A stretch of DNA of 64,000 bases from Sediminibacterium goheungense (GCF_004361915.1 NZ_SNWP01000012.1:124001-188000); one strand, 5' to 3'. Shown: positions 7,717 through 16,687, counted from the stretch's first letter. The notes: generated by a model not told the origin, from the sequence alone. Made by a program: numbers and translations.

Positions 7717-10350
7717 ATGTTCAGGATTGTTTTTTTCATCTGCTGTTTACTCATGAACCGGATAGTTGCTTTCGGACAAAAGCAGCTACAGGGTAAAGTA
7801 CTTTCGGCAGAAGGGAGGTCATTAAAAGATGTGCAGATTATTTTGTCGCTCCTGGAAAAAAATAAACCCTTGGCTTTTGCTTTCACAGACCAGAACGGAG
7901 CGTTTGTGATCTCAGTTCCATCAACAGTGGTAGATTCTGTTGTGATAAAGTTTTCTGCAATGGGGTATGAAACAAAAACACTGTTGTTTTCTACACGCAC
8001 CACACTCATAGTACCCGATGTAAAATTAGCTTCCAGTTCTAAAAACCTTCCGGATGTGGTGGTAAAGTCTGGTCCTGTGATACAACGCAGAGATACCATC
8101 AGCTATGATGTAAAAGCGTTTAGTGAAAAACAGGATATGGTACTGGCAGATGTGTTGAGAAGAATGCCAGGCATTGAAGTAACCGATAACGGAACGGTTA
8201 AGTACCAGGGAAGGGCGATTAACCGTTATTATATTGAAGGATTGAATCTTCTGGACGCGAAATATGGTATTGCCAATAACAATATACCGGTGGGCGCGGT
8301 AGAACAGGTACAGATACTGGAAAATCACCAACCGCTGAAAGTGCTTGATAGTGTAAGCATTTCCAACAGAGCGGCCCTCAACATTAAACTTACAGGGGCC
8401 GCCAAAAATACTTTAATCGGAAGGGCCAAAATTGGTCTGGGGGTGCCCGCTTTACTGGCAGATGGGGAGCTCGTTCCGATGCGTTTTGCCAAAACAGAGC
8501 AGGTGCTCTTGAGTTACAAATACAACAATGCAGGATTCAACTATACCGGAGAACTGGCAAATCTTACCGATGATATTACAGCGCCAGCTAAAACCCCTCT
8601 ACTCGGTATTCCTGCCGCTAGTTTACCCTCTTTTAGTCAGCAGCGATATTTATTCAATAATCAGCACGTGTTATCACTGAATTACCTGAAAAAGCTAAAA
8701 CAGGGAAAAGAATTAAAAGTGAACATGGATTTTATATCTGATATCCAAAAGCAAAATAGCGGAACACAGACCATCAATTATTTTGGTACAGATACTGTTC
8801 GTATACAGGAAAATCAGTCGCTTCGTTTACGGGATGTACAGCTGAATGCACAGGTAGAACTGGTATCGAATACAGAACACCGGTACAGCATTGATGGCAT
8901 TAGGTTTGGCTATAGTGGCAGTAGTGACAGGGGGCTGATTGGATTTCCCAAACTATCTGAACAAAAGCTACGGGATGATTTTATGTGGATTGAAAAGTAC
9001 GGGAAGCTGATTCGAAAAGTAAAAAAATGGATACATGGTTTTCATTACCAGGCAGGCTTCCATGGCGGTCCCCAGCAATTGAATATTGCACCGGATATCA
9101 GCGGTTATTTTTTATCAGGCAGTTTGCCTATTGACAGTTTGATGCAAAAAGCTAATCTGGAAAAATGGTATGCCAAAGCCAGTTACACCGTTGCCCTATC
9201 AATGGGGCGTATATCATTTGAACAGTCGGCCACTATCGGTTATAGCCGCAGCAGATATGAGGCCCCGCTGTATAAATATGAAAATGAAAAAGCTTCCGTA
9301 ATAGCCGATTCCATCCATAACCAGTTTGATGCGGATGAATTATCGGCTGTGTATGTGCCCCGGCTCAATTATAAAGGTGAAAAATGGAAATTTACGGCTC
9401 AGGTGCCCGTTACGCTTTTCATGCATCAGAACAATAATCTGCAGGGAAACCGGCTTACCAGGTTGTTTGGGGCCTATGATGTATCCGGGCAGTACACCAT
9501 CAGCAGCCGCCTGAATGTATTGGTAAACTGGACGGCAGATCAGTTTTATTTACCGGCTTATCTGGCAACCAATCGTTTTACCCTGGTCAATTACCGGTCG
9601 TTGCTGAATCAGCAGGGTATCATTAAAAAGCAGCATCGAAAATCGCTCACAGCTTATCTGTTCTATAAAAACACCATTCGAAGTTTATTCGGTCATTTTT
9701 TTATCGCCAGGGAGCATAGTCGGGATAACTATATGATGGATCAAAAATTCAATGGCAGCTTTTTAATGGGGAATGCTATTGAAAGGGAAAACCCTGTCAG
9801 TACATACAAAAGCGGTGTTACGGTGAGTAAGTACCTCCGTAATTTAAAAACAACCGGATCTGTTGCCGTAACCTTTCAGCAATCGGAAGGACAGCAATCC
9901 AATAATGGTTTTATCAGTTATTATACAGTACAAACAACAGGGGTAAGTGCTAAGTTGAATACCCGGATTGGTAATTGTCTGCTGGATTATGCAGGACAGC
10001 TATCAAACATAAGAAGCAGGGTAGGCGATAAAAAAAGCTGGAACCATACCCGTAACCTTGGTTATACTGTTGCTGTGTCTTATGCCTTGCCGCAACAATA
10101 CCTGATTAAGTTGGGGATAGAAAGCAATCGTTTTTCTACAGACAATGGTGCGCCCCGTCATTTTTTATTCAGTGATGTTTCCATCAGAAAAAATATAGCA
10201 TCGAACGGCATGAGTATTGACCTGTTCTGGCAAAATCTCTTTAACCTGAAACAAATGGAAACGATTATGGTAAATGGAAATCAAATCATGACACAAACCT
10301 ATCAGTTACGTCCGTCGCAATGTATGCTTCGGTTGCATTTTAATCTGTAA
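7717..10350 (+). CDS. TonB-dependent receptor-like outer-membrane protein
   Basis: The 877-residue product has a signal peptide (to about residue 21, ending AFGQ), a carboxypeptidase-regulatory-like beta-sandwich (about 24-105, starting LQGKVLSAEGRSL), a plug-like domain (about 125-215, with VLRRMPGIEV and YYIEGLNLLD), and a long beta-barrel that ends in LRLHFNL. This is the layout of the outer-membrane receptors that travel with GLPGLI proteins in Bacteroidota. A six-Cys secreted protein and a GLPGLI protein follow on the same strand. Substrate unknown; no SusD-like partner is present. The start is preceded by a 460-nt gap with repeats. Confidence 0.85.
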   Translation: MFRIVFFICCLLMNRIVAFGQKQLQGKVLSAEGRSLKDVQIILSLLEKNKPLAFAFTDQNGAFVISVPSTVVDSVVIKFSAMGYETKTLLFSTRTTLIVPDVKLASSSKNLPDVVVKSGPVIQRRDTISYDVKAFSEKQDMVLADVLRRMPGIEVTDNGTVKYQGRAINRYYIEGLNLLDAKYGIANNNIPVGAVEQVQILENHQPLKVLDSVSISNRAALNIKLTGAAKNTLIGRAKIGLGVPALLADGELVPMRFAKTEQVLLSYKYNNAGFNYTGELANLTDDITAPAKTPLLGIPAASLPSFSQQRYLFNNQHVLSLNYLKKLKQGKELKVNMDFISDIQKQNSGTQTINYFGTDTVRIQENQSLRLRDVQLNAQVELVSNTEHRYSIDGIRFGYSGSSDRGLIGFPKLSEQKLRDDFMWIEKYGKLIRKVKKWIHGFHYQAGFHGGPQQLNIAPDISGYFLSGSLPIDSLMQKANLEKWYAKASYTVALSMGRISFEQSATIGYSRSRYEAPLYKYENEKASVIADSIHNQFDADELSAVYVPRLNYKGEKWKFTAQVPVTLFMHQNNNLQGNRLTRLFGAYDVSGQYTISSRLNVLVNWTADQFYLPAYLATNRFTLVNYRSLLNQQGIIKKQHRKSLTAYLFYKNTIRSLFGHFFIAREHSRDNYMMDQKFNGSFLMGNAIERENPVSTYKSGVTVSKYLRNLKTTGSVAVTFQQSEGQQSNNGFISYYTVQTTGVSAKLNTRIGNCLLDYAGQLSNIRSRVGDKKSWNHTRNLGYTVAVSYALPQQYLIKLGIESNRFSTDNGAPRHFLFSDVSIRKNIASNGMSIDLFWQNLFNLKQMETIMVNGNQIMTQTYQLRPSQCMLRLHFNL

Positions 10351-10444
10351 TCAATGGTTTTGTCTGGTACATATTATTTGTAGCTATAAATGGGTGTTAC
10401 TCCTTAATTGACCCTTACTCAAAAAAGGATGTTGGTTTACACAT

Positions 10445-10523
10445 AAAACCCGGGGTTTAGCCATTCACAGCCCGGCGAAAGCGAAACTGGAAACCTGAGT
10501 TCACGGTAGCAGTACCGCGTGAC
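10445..10523 (+). promoter_or_regulatory. candidate structured leader RNA
   Basis: Upstream of the six-Cys protein gene, this GC-rich stretch stands out from the AT-rich flanks. It holds a hairpin with arms AAACC (10446-10450) and GGTTT (10454-10458), a GCGAAAGC mini-hairpin near 10475, and a stem CGGTA/TACCG (10504-10517) extended by three pairs across a 2-nt bulge. I could not match it to a known riboswitch class. The leader ends about 50 nt before the start codon. Confidence 0.35.
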
Positions 10524-10572
10524 GTTTTTATTTCCTTGCGAAACAAAGGAAAAACTTTAAAATTAAATTAGT

Positions 10573-10908
10573 ATGAAAAAGATCATTTTAGGATTGTTTC
10601 TTTTTGCCGGAATAGCAACTGGTGCTTATGCAGGAGAAAAAACTACTGAGCATACATCCACTCCCAAGGTTGAAACAATGAATAAGTCTTCTGTAAAGAA
10701 AACATCATTGCCAAAGATCAAAAAGCAGACCTGTGCAACACAGAGTAATTCGGCATGGGGCGAATGCTGGATCATGACCGCAACAGTAACCCATTGTTGC
10801 GATTGTGAGTATGCAGTAGCTTCTATGATAGCTTCACTTTCTGCCAGTAAAATGGTGAAAGAGAATATCTGGATACTTGAGATATTGGAAGAAGTAGCAC
10901 CTTGTTAG
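10573..10908 (+). CDS. small secreted six-cysteine protein of unknown function
   Basis: The 111-residue product has a signal peptide (about residues 1-20, ending GAYAG), a Lys/Thr-rich linker (21-53) and a Cys-containing C-terminal part. Cysteines are at 54, 65, 75, 76, 78 and 111; the last is the final residue. No family is recognised. It sits between a TonB-dependent receptor and a GLPGLI protein on the same strand, with a candidate structured leader in front and a 12-bp hairpin behind. A secreted or modified peptide linked to the receptor is possible but is context inference only. Confidence 0.7.
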   Translation: MKKIILGLFLFAGIATGAYAGEKTTEHTSTPKVETMNKSSVKKTSLPKIKKQTCATQSNSAWGECWIMTATVTHCCDCEYAVASMIASLSASKMVKENIWILEILEEVAPC

Positions 10909-10914
10909 TTTATG

Positions 10915-10941
10915 TAAGAGGGAGGATATTCCTCCCTCTTA
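10915..10941 (+). terminator. intercistronic 12-bp hairpin
   Basis: A perfect 12-bp stem (TAAGAGGGAGGA against its complement) with a 3-nt loop lies 7 nt after the six-Cys gene stop and 18 nt before the GLPGLI gene. No T-run follows, so it may cause partial termination or protect mRNA ends rather than fully terminate. Confidence 0.6.
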
Positions 10942-10958
10942 ACCATTAATCTGTCATT

Positions 10959-11795
10959 ATGAAATACCTGGTTGTATTATTTTGTATGTTTTATATGATG
11001 CCCGTATTGGCTCAGGGCCAGAGTCCTAAAGGTGCTCAGGCTATTTATTTATTTAAACATGTCAGGGACACTGCTAATCCCGGACAGGTATATGAGGAGA
11101 ACCTGTTGTTGCAGTTTACGGCGAATACTTCTCTGTACAGAAGTTATGCGAAATATTATGATGATTCTCTTTTTAATGATCAGATGACAAAAGCCAAAGC
11201 GGGGTTACCTGTTTCGGTATCAACTGAGCCGGTCAGGGTAAAAAAATCTACCATTGAGCAATTGATGTATCAGTTTGATGCAGGTAAGTTTTATTTTATC
11301 CACCCCTGGATCGGAGAAACACTGGTGATTGAAAATGCGATCGATAAAATTGATTGGAAGCTGGAAGACAGTTCTATTTCGATTGGTGGACTTACCTGTT
11401 ACAAGGCAAGTGGTTATTTTAAAGGAAGAACCTATGATGTTTGGTACTGCCCTGATTATCCGGTTAAAGCAGGGCCCTGGAAATTAAATGGCCTGCCTGG
11501 ATTAATTGTGGAGGCAATCGACCGAACCGGAACCGTTTCTTTTTCACTTCGTTCCATCTACCGTAATAATAGCTTTACACCGGGTTTACCAGCATCTCAT
11601 ACTAAAATAACAAAGGCTAAATTCAATACACTGATTGAAGACCTAAGACAAAACCCTGGTGGCTATATCAATGCTGCCATGAATGGTTCGGCAGCACCCG
11701 GAGGAACCAATGCTGCTATTTCAGTAAATACCAATCCATCAGCAAAAGCGAAACCCAGGAATACACTGAATAATCCTTTGGAGCTTAGTGAGTGA
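10959..11795 (+). CDS. GLPGLI family protein
   Basis: The 278-residue secreted protein has a signal peptide (to about residue 19, ending VLAQG) and the family-defining motif NGLPGLIVEA near residues 177-186, preceded by the usual GPWKL. GLPGLI proteins (TIGR01200) are restricted largely to Bacteroidota and have unknown function. They commonly sit next to a TonB-dependent receptor of the kind found here at 7717-10350. The C-terminus is low-complexity (Ala, Asn, Pro). The stop codon lies inside the start of a heptamer repeat (GTGAGTAGTCAG type). Confidence 0.93.
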   Translation: MKYLVVLFCMFYMMPVLAQGQSPKGAQAIYLFKHVRDTANPGQVYEENLLLQFTANTSLYRSYAKYYDDSLFNDQMTKAKAGLPVSVSTEPVRVKKSTIEQLMYQFDAGKFYFIHPWIGETLVIENAIDKIDWKLEDSSISIGGLTCYKASGYFKGRTYDVWYCPDYPVKAGPWKLNGLPGLIVEAIDRTGTVSFSLRSIYRNNSFTPGLPASHTKITKAKFNTLIEDLRQNPGGYINAAMNGSAAPGGTNAAISVNTNPSAKAKPRNTLNNPLELSE

Positions 11796-11912
11796 GCAGT
11801 GAGTAGTCAGTAGTCAGTAGTCAGTAGTCAGTAGTGAGTAAATAGGGTGTTTACTACTCGTAGCGGTTTTCTAATACCATCCCACTCACTACTCAGTACT
11901 GACTACTCACTT
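11796..11912. repeat. inverted TAGTCAG heptamer repeat between convergent genes
   Basis: Left arm about 11800-11841 holds six or more tandem AGTCAGT-like 7-mers. The right arm 11883-11910 holds the complementary ACTGACT-like units. The element fills the whole space between the GLPGLI stop and the bioB stop, so it probably also serves as a bidirectional terminator. Confidence 0.8.
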
Positions 11913-11913
11913 A

Positions 11914-12915
11914 TCAAGCTTCTACCATATCTCTCAGGTACTGCTTGCTTTCTTCTTTAAACGCTTTCCTCGGCTGTAACCCCAACAACTGGAACATCTG
12001 GTTGTCTTCATCAAATGATGGGTTAGGGGTGGTTAATAATTTATCTCCGGCGAAGATGGAGTTGGCTCCGGCCATGAAACAGAGGGCCTGATCGGAGATG
12101 CTCATTTCAGTTCTGCCTGCACTTAAACGTACCATGGTTTTAGGCATCAGTATACGTGCAGTGGCAATCATGCGTACCATATCCCATACATCTACCTTGG
12201 TATTGTTTTCGAGTGGTGTTCCTTTAATCGCTACCAGTGAGTTAATGGGCACACTTTCCGGATGCTCGGGCATGGTGGCCAGTGTATGTAACATACCAAT
12301 ACGGTCCTCATGTGTTTCACCCAGACCAATGATACCACCACAGCAAACCGTTACACCTGCTTTGCGTACATTATCCAATGTGTTTAAACGATCTTCATAG
12401 GTACGTGTGGTGATGATTTCGCCATAATGTTCTTTACTGGTATCAAGGTTGTGGTTGTAGGCGTAGAGTCCGGCATCGGCCAGTTTTTTGGCCTGGTCCT
12501 CGGTGAGCATACCGAGGGTGCAGCATACTTCCATACCCATTTCGTTGACACCTTTTACCATATCGAGTACACGATCAAAATCGCGGTTGTCTCTAACTTC
12601 TCTCCAGGCAGCACCCATACAGAAACGGGTAGAGCCGGCATCTTTGGCTTTCTGTGCATAGGCCAGTACTTCATCCTTTTTCATCAACGCCTGTACATCC
12701 ACACCCGTGCTGTAACGCGCGGCCTGCGGACAATACGCGCAGTCTTCACTGCAGCCACCGGTTTTTATACTCAGCAGGGTACATACCTGTACTTCAGCGG
12801 TATCGTTATACTTTCTATGTAATTCAGCTGCACGGAACACCAGCTCCAGCAGGGGCATGTTGTAGATATCGTAAATTTCTTCCCTGGTCCAGTTATGACG
12901 GATGTCGTTTGACAT
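11914..12915 (-). CDS. bioB: biotin synthase
   Basis: The 333-residue radical SAM enzyme inserts sulfur into dethiobiotin to make biotin. The [4Fe-4S] ligands are Cys55, Cys59 and Cys62 in CSEDCAYC, at almost the same positions as in E. coli BioB (53, 57, 60). Further family motifs are [13 protein letters not shown] and NHNLDTS. Length is typical. No other bio genes are in the window. A -7-type box (TATATTTG) lies about 21 nt upstream of the start. The 3' end abuts a heptamer repeat shared with the convergent GLPGLI gene. Confidence 0.97.
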   Translation of the reverse strand: MSNDIRHNWTREEIYDIYNMPLLELVFRAAELHRKYNDTAEVQVCTLLSIKTGGCSEDCAYCPQAARYSTGVDVQALMKKDEVLAYAQKAKDAGSTRFCMGAAWREVRDNRDFDRVLDMVKGVNEMGMEVCCTLGMLTEDQAKKLADAGLYAYNHNLDTSKEHYGEIITTRTYEDRLNTLDNVRKAGVTVCCGGIIGLGETHEDRIGMLHTLATMPEHPESVPINSLVAIKGTPLENNTKVDVWDMVRMIATARILMPKTMVRLSAGRTEMSISDQALCFMAGANSIFAGDKLLTTPNPSFDEDNQMFQLLGLQPRKAFKEESKQYLRDMVEA

Positions 12916-12935
12916 AAGTTTTCAGTTTTGTACCA

Positions 12936-12943
12936 CAAATATA
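12936..12943 (-). promoter_or_regulatory. -7 box of bioB promoter
   Basis: TATATTTG on the minus strand matches the Bacteroidota -7 consensus TAnnTTTG, 20 nt before the bioB ATG. No clear -33 TTG was seen at the usual distance. Confidence 0.5.
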
Positions 12944-13221
12944 AAGAACAGAAAAATAAGGAATAGGAAATAAGAAACAAGAAACAAGAAACAAGAGGCA
13001 AGAGACAAGGGGGTGAATTACTTTATATTACTCCCTCTGTGCAACTCAGTGCCGTACTCCGTGTGACTCTGTGGTTTCATCTTTTAGATTTTTTTGACCA
13101 CAGAGTTACACGGAGGGTGGCGTATGAAAATCTGTGTTGTATTTAATATACTTTAATCATCACTATTCAAACAATCAGCAACGACACACTTTCTCATTCC
13201 TTATTTCTTATTCCTTATTCC
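12944..13221. repeat. nested repeat: outer AATAAGG heptamers, inner 10-nt-period arms
   Basis: The outer arms (about 12952-13014 and 13190-13221) consist of GAAATAA/GGAATAA/GAAACAA 7-mers and their complement. Inside is a second inverted repeat with a 10-nt period: 13057-13075 against 13097-13115, complementary at 18 of 19 positions. The right outer arm runs into the last codons of rluD and supplies its TAA stop. No gene lies between bioB and rluD. Confidence 0.75.
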
Positions 13222-14264
13222 TCTGTTTTCCTCTGCATATATTTTCTCCATTTTTCAATTACACTTTGCATATCCTCCGGCAACGGCGATTCAAAGTGCA
13301 TGGGTTGTTTGGTGACGGGGTGAATGAAGCCCAGTGTTTGTGCGTGGAGGGCACAGCGGGGGCACATTTCGAAACAGTTGTCTACAAACTGTTTGTATTT
13401 GGTATAGATGGTGCCTTTGAGAATTCTGTCTCCACCATATTCCCAGTCGTTAAACAGGGTGTGACCAATATGTTTCATGTGTACACGAATCTGGTGGGTG
13501 CGTCCGGTTTCGAGTATGCATTCAACGAGTGTTACATAGTTGAAACGTTCCAGCACTTTGTAATGCGTAATGGCATGTTTACCTGTTTCTCCTTCGGGAT
13601 AGGCATCAAACATTTTGCGATGCTGTCTATGGCGCGCAATATGCGCTTCAATGGTGCCACTGTCTTCCTGCACATCGCCCCAAACCAGTGCCACATATTT
13701 TCTGTTCACGGTATGGTTAAAGAATTGTTTGGCCAGATGGGCGGCCGCATCACCTGTTTTGGCGAGTACAATCAAACCTGTGGTATTTTTATCGATGCGA
13801 TGCACGAGCCCAAAACGTGGTAGACTTTCTTCATCGAGATTGGGATTCTGTTGCAGGAAATGATAAGCCACACCATTCAACAGGGTACCGGTGAAATTAC
13901 CCACACCGGGGTGTACCACCATATTGGGCGGCTTATTGAGTACCATTACCGCATCATCTTCATACACAATATTCAGGGGAATATTTTCGGGTCGCAGTTC
14001 GGTATGTTCGGGGTTGATGAGGCTCATCATGAGGATCTCATCACCCGGTTTTATTTTGTAATTGCTTTTCACTACCTGACCGTTCACGGTGAGAAAGCCG
14101 GCATCGATGCCTTTCTGTACTTTGCTGCGTGTAGCGCCCTCAATACGTCCCTGTACCCATTTGTCGATGCGCATGGGTTCCTGGCCCTTATCTACTTTAA
14201 AGGATTTGCGTTCATATAGTTCTTCGGCGGCCTCTTCGTTTATTAAATCTAAATCATCCAGCAT
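13215..14264 (-). CDS. rluD: RluD-type 23S rRNA pseudouridine synthase
   Basis: The enzyme isomerises uridines in large-subunit rRNA. It has an N-terminal S4 RNA-binding domain (RIDKWVQGRI and on) and the catalytic motif HRIDKNTTG, with the Asp as nucleophile (residue 158 counted from the chosen start). Length of 349 residues is usual for RluD/RluC relatives. I chose the ATG at 14264 rather than the in-frame ATG at 14291, because a perfect TATTTTTG -7 box (14269-14276) lies between them, 4 nt before the chosen start. The last codons and stop are made of AATAAGG heptamers. rluC or a paralogue cannot be excluded. Confidence 0.88.
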   Translation of the reverse strand: MLDDLDLINEEAAEELYERKSFKVDKGQEPMRIDKWVQGRIEGATRSKVQKGIDAGFLTVNGQVVKSNYKIKPGDEILMMSLINPEHTELRPENIPLNIVYEDDAVMVLNKPPNMVVHPGVGNFTGTLLNGVAYHFLQQNPNLDEESLPRFGLVHRIDKNTTGLIVLAKTGDAAAHLAKQFFNHTVNRKYVALVWGDVQEDSGTIEAHIARHRQHRKMFDAYPEGETGKHAITHYKVLERFNYVTLVECILETGRTHQIRVHMKHIGHTLFNDWEYGGDRILKGTIYTKYKQFVDNCFEMCPRCALHAQTLGFIHPVTKQPMHFESPLPEDMQSVIEKWRKYMQRKTEE

Positions 14265-14268
14265 TTGG

Positions 14269-14276
14269 CAAAAATA
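14269..14276 (-). promoter_or_regulatory. -7 box of rluD promoter, 4 nt from start codon
   Basis: TATTTTTG on the minus strand fits TAnnTTTG exactly and ends 4 nt before the rluD ATG at 14264. The transcript would be leaderless or nearly so. It decides the start-codon choice. Confidence 0.55.
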
Positions 14277-14329
14277 GCCCTTCAAAGGCATTTGTGGTGA
14301 GGTCTGTCTGGCAGTTCATGTAATCTAGT

Positions 14330-14440
14330 GCTACCTCCGTGCAACTTTGTGCCTTACTCGGTGTAACTCTGTGGTTTAATTGATAAGATTTTTTAGCCAC
14401 AGAGTTACACAGAGTTGAACACGGAGTTACACGGAGGTGT
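14330..14440. repeat. inverted 10-nt-period repeat between divergent genes
   Basis: The left arm (CTCCGTGCAACTTTGTGCCT-type) and the right arm (CACAGAGTTACACGGAGG-type) are imperfect complements with a period of about 10 nt. They occupy the space between the divergent rluD and lipB promoters. The same family recurs at 13057-13115 and 18543-18655. Confidence 0.7.
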
Positions 14441-14478
14441 GTTAGCTGGAGAGGAGCATAATAATGGCGGGGAAGCTG

Positions 14479-14486
14479 TAATTTTG
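14479..14486 (+). promoter_or_regulatory. -7 box of lipB promoter, 4 nt from start codon
   Basis: TAATTTTG fits TAnnTTTG and ends 4 nt before the lipB ATG, suggesting a leaderless mRNA. No clear -33 element seen. Confidence 0.5.
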
Positions 14487-14490
14487 CAGG

Positions 14491-15201
14491 ATGCAGTTAG
14501 TATTTTTTGAGGATATGGGATACAGGTCGTATAAATCTGTTTGGGACAGACAGGAGGAGATGTTGAAGGAGAAAGTGGAGCTCAAAGCAAAGCACCGTGA
14601 AGATGCTGCTACTGCATTACCCCCACACCATCTTTTATTGGTGGAACATTCACCGGTATATACCCTCGGCAAAAGCGGTAAAACAGAACATATTCTTATC
14701 TCACCCGAAGAAATGGCAGCAAGGGGTATTGATTATTTCCATATTAACCGGGGTGGCGATATTACGTTTCATGGTCCGCAGCAGGTGGTGGGTTATCCCA
14801 TCATGGACCTTGAACAGTTTAAAACCGATCTGGGCTGGTACCTGCGTAGCCTCGAAGAAGTGATCATACTCACCATGGCCGATTACGGACTCAAAGGCGA
14901 CAGGAGCAAGGGCGAAACCGGCGTGTGGCTCGATCCCGATATACCCGGCAAGGAAAGAAAGATCTGCGCCATGGGCATTAAATGCAGCCGCTGGATTACC
15001 ATGCATGGTTTTGCATTCAACATCAATACCGACCTCAGCTATTTCGATCATATTGTACCCTGTGGTATTGTAGGCAAGCAGGTAACATCCCTGCAAAAAG
15101 AACTAGGCAGGGATGTGGATTTTGAAGAAGTAAAAAATCGATTGAAGAGGCATTTTGAGGAAGTGTTTGGGGTGAAGTTGTTGCCGGTGGTGGGGGCCTG
15201 A
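14491..15201 (+). CDS. lipB: octanoyltransferase
   Basis: LipB transfers the octanoyl group from acyl carrier protein to lipoyl domains of 2-oxoacid dehydrogenases. The 236-residue protein shows the family signatures RGGDITFHGPQQVVGYP (about residues 87-103), the ICAMGIKCSRWITMHGFAFN block carrying the conserved lysine, and the catalytic Cys in HIVPCGI. Length fits the family. It is divergent from rluD and starts 4 nt after a TAnnTTTG box. lipA is not in the window. Confidence 0.95.
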   Translation: MQLVFFEDMGYRSYKSVWDRQEEMLKEKVELKAKHREDAATALPPHHLLLVEHSPVYTLGKSGKTEHILISPEEMAARGIDYFHINRGGDITFHGPQQVVGYPIMDLEQFKTDLGWYLRSLEEVIILTMADYGLKGDRSKGETGVWLDPDIPGKERKICAMGIKCSRWITMHGFAFNINTDLSYFDHIVPCGIVGKQVTSLQKELGRDVDFEEVKNRLKRHFEEVFGVKLLPVVGA

Positions 15202-15528
15202 GTATTTTTTATTCTAGCGTCATATAATTTGAGATCCTTCCCTTCGACTATACTCAGGGCAGGCCCGCTATTTCCGACTTATTGTCGGAATCCTCCTCTC
15301 TCTTTATCATTCGATTCCGTCATCCTGAGGAGCGTCGCGATCGAAGATCGGGATGCGCGACGAAGGATCTTTGTGAAGGTTATGATATTACGTAGCTTAC
15401 GCAGAACGCATATCAATCTTTCACTTCCTCATTCCCCTTCGACTACCCTTCAACTACACTTCGACTACGCTAAGTGCAGGCTAGCTCAGGGCAGGCTTTA
15501 TTTCTTATTCCTTTATTCCTCTGTTCTC
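15202..15528. repeat. mosaic of dispersed repeats between convergent genes
   Basis: No gene. The stretch contains a CCTTCGACT-ACTCAGGGCAGGC element (about 15239-15268, again in varied form at 15435-15495). It also has a CATCCTGAGGAGC ... GCGACGAAGGATC element (about 15320-15373) with an internal GATCGAAGATC palindrome, and a trailing TTATTCC heptamer arm (15500-15528) that runs into the next gene's stop. Related copies lie at 20912-21100 and 21395-21434. Confidence 0.65.
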
Positions 15529-16569
15529 TCAGTCTTTCTGCAGAAAAAACTTATTCTTTTCCACCAGTTCATTGTGTTTGTACAACTCAAAATTAAACCA
15601 GCCACTGTGTTTGAAATTGGCTTTGTCGAGGGTGAGTTCGGCTTCTTTGATTTTGTTGACACGGAAGAGTTCTTTGTTGTCCGCATCAAAAAATACAATG
15701 CGGTAAGCATTCAGTTCCTGTGCAGGTAAACTGATGTTGAGATAGCCGCTGGTGTTGGTGTATACATAAATGGATGGCTTCCATACCTGTTTGGGTACAA
15801 ACCTCGATAATTCGGCACGGAAAGTGGTGATGTTTACAAGGGTATCTTTTGTGTAGGCAGCAACAGAATCTTTGAACCTTTTATAAAATGGTAATTCAAT
15901 CTGCACGAGTAATGTGTCTTTTACAAATACACTTACATATTCTTTGGGTTTGGGAACAAAGGGTTTCCAGTTAACTTCTCCGGGTTTGATGAGGGATAGT
16001 GAATCCTGCGTGTACTGGATAATGGAATCACGGAAATTTTTATAGGCCTGTACATTGAACTGATAAAGGAAAGTTCCTCTCTTATAAATTTTAATGGTTT
16101 TTTCTACCACTTCATTTTTGCTGCTGTCTTTCGTAACTACGGTTTCTTTTACTGGTTCTGTAGGTAGGGTGATGCGCGCGTTAATATCTTCCTGTTTTTT
16201 CAGTGGGTCCGTATTTGTTGTTTCTTTGTTTATATCTGTACCCGATTTAATCTCGGTAAAAAAATAACTACCACCAGCCAGTACATAAAATATGCGATAA
16301 TATACTTTAGGTGCAACAGGTACTTTGCTATCTACATACCCATTGCGTGGCAGTTCGGGCGACTGTGCAGAAAAAATGGTTCTGAAATTAATGCCGTCGG
16401 TAGAACGCTGAACGGCCAGCTGGTTACAGGTGGGGTAGGGATTGATCCAGCTGATGCTTATTTTTCCTTTGCTAAGTTCCTCAACGGTAAATCCGGGTAA
16501 GGCTCTTTGTGCAGAAAGATGAATGATGCCGCAACAGCAAAAAACGATCAACAGGTTCCAGTGTTTCAT
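15529..16569 (-). CDS. secreted protein with fibronectin-like N-terminal domain, unknown function
   Basis: The 346-residue product has a signal peptide (to about residue 20, ending IHLSAQ). Next comes a segment that reads like a fibronectin type III fold (ISISWINPYPTCNQLAVQRS ... YYRIFYVLAGGSYFF, about residues 32-105). The middle is rich in Lys/Thr/Asp and contains two related KDTLV/ERFKDSVAAY-like repeats. The C-terminal stretch has a carbohydrate-binding or sorting-like beta pattern. No catalytic motif seen. The C-terminus (FFLQKD) ends in heptamer repeat DNA. Function unknown. Confidence 0.65.
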   Translation of the reverse strand: MKHWNLLIVFCCCGIIHLSAQRALPGFTVEELSKGKISISWINPYPTCNQLAVQRSTDGINFRTIFSAQSPELPRNGYVDSKVPVAPKVYYRIFYVLAGGSYFFTEIKSGTDINKETTNTDPLKKQEDINARITLPTEPVKETVVTKDSSKNEVVEKTIKIYKRGTFLYQFNVQAYKNFRDSIIQYTQDSLSLIKPGEVNWKPFVPKPKEYVSVFVKDTLLVQIELPFYKRFKDSVAAYTKDTLVNITTFRAELSRFVPKQVWKPSIYVYTNTSGYLNISLPAQELNAYRIVFFDADNKELFRVNKIKEAELTLDKANFKHSGWFNFELYKHNELVEKNKFFLQKD

Positions 16570-16581
16570 TGTTACAAATAT

Positions 16582-16687
16582 ATAGTGAGTAGTGAGCAGT
16601 GAGTGGATGTTTTTTTTAAATTACTTACTTACTTATTCACTATTCACTACTCACTACTGACTACTGACTACTGACTACTCACTCACT
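16582..16687. repeat. inverted TAGTCAG/AGTGAGT heptamer repeat
   Basis: Left arm 16582-16606 (AGTGAGT units) and right arm about 16634-16687 (ACTGACT, ACTCACT units) flank a T-rich spacer. Read on the minus strand, the repeat starts directly after the TGA stop of the PLP-enzyme gene and ends about 12 nt before the start of the next gene (16569). Confidence 0.75.

Noticed and set aside
10445..10523. c-di-GMP-I (GEMM) riboswitch
   Set aside because: Only the GCGAAAGC loop and a GGTAGC segment resemble it; the conserved core of the class is missing.
11796..11912. possible CRISPR array
   Set aside because: The tandem units are 7 nt long without spacers, and no cas genes are nearby. The same applies to the other heptamer arrays.
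13134..13823. 229-residue ORF antisense to rluD
   Set aside because: Begins in repeat DNA and is a shadow of a strongly conserved gene on the other strand.
15229..15729. 166-residue plus-strand ORF
   Set aside because: Built from dispersed repeats and then antisense to the secreted protein gene at 15529.
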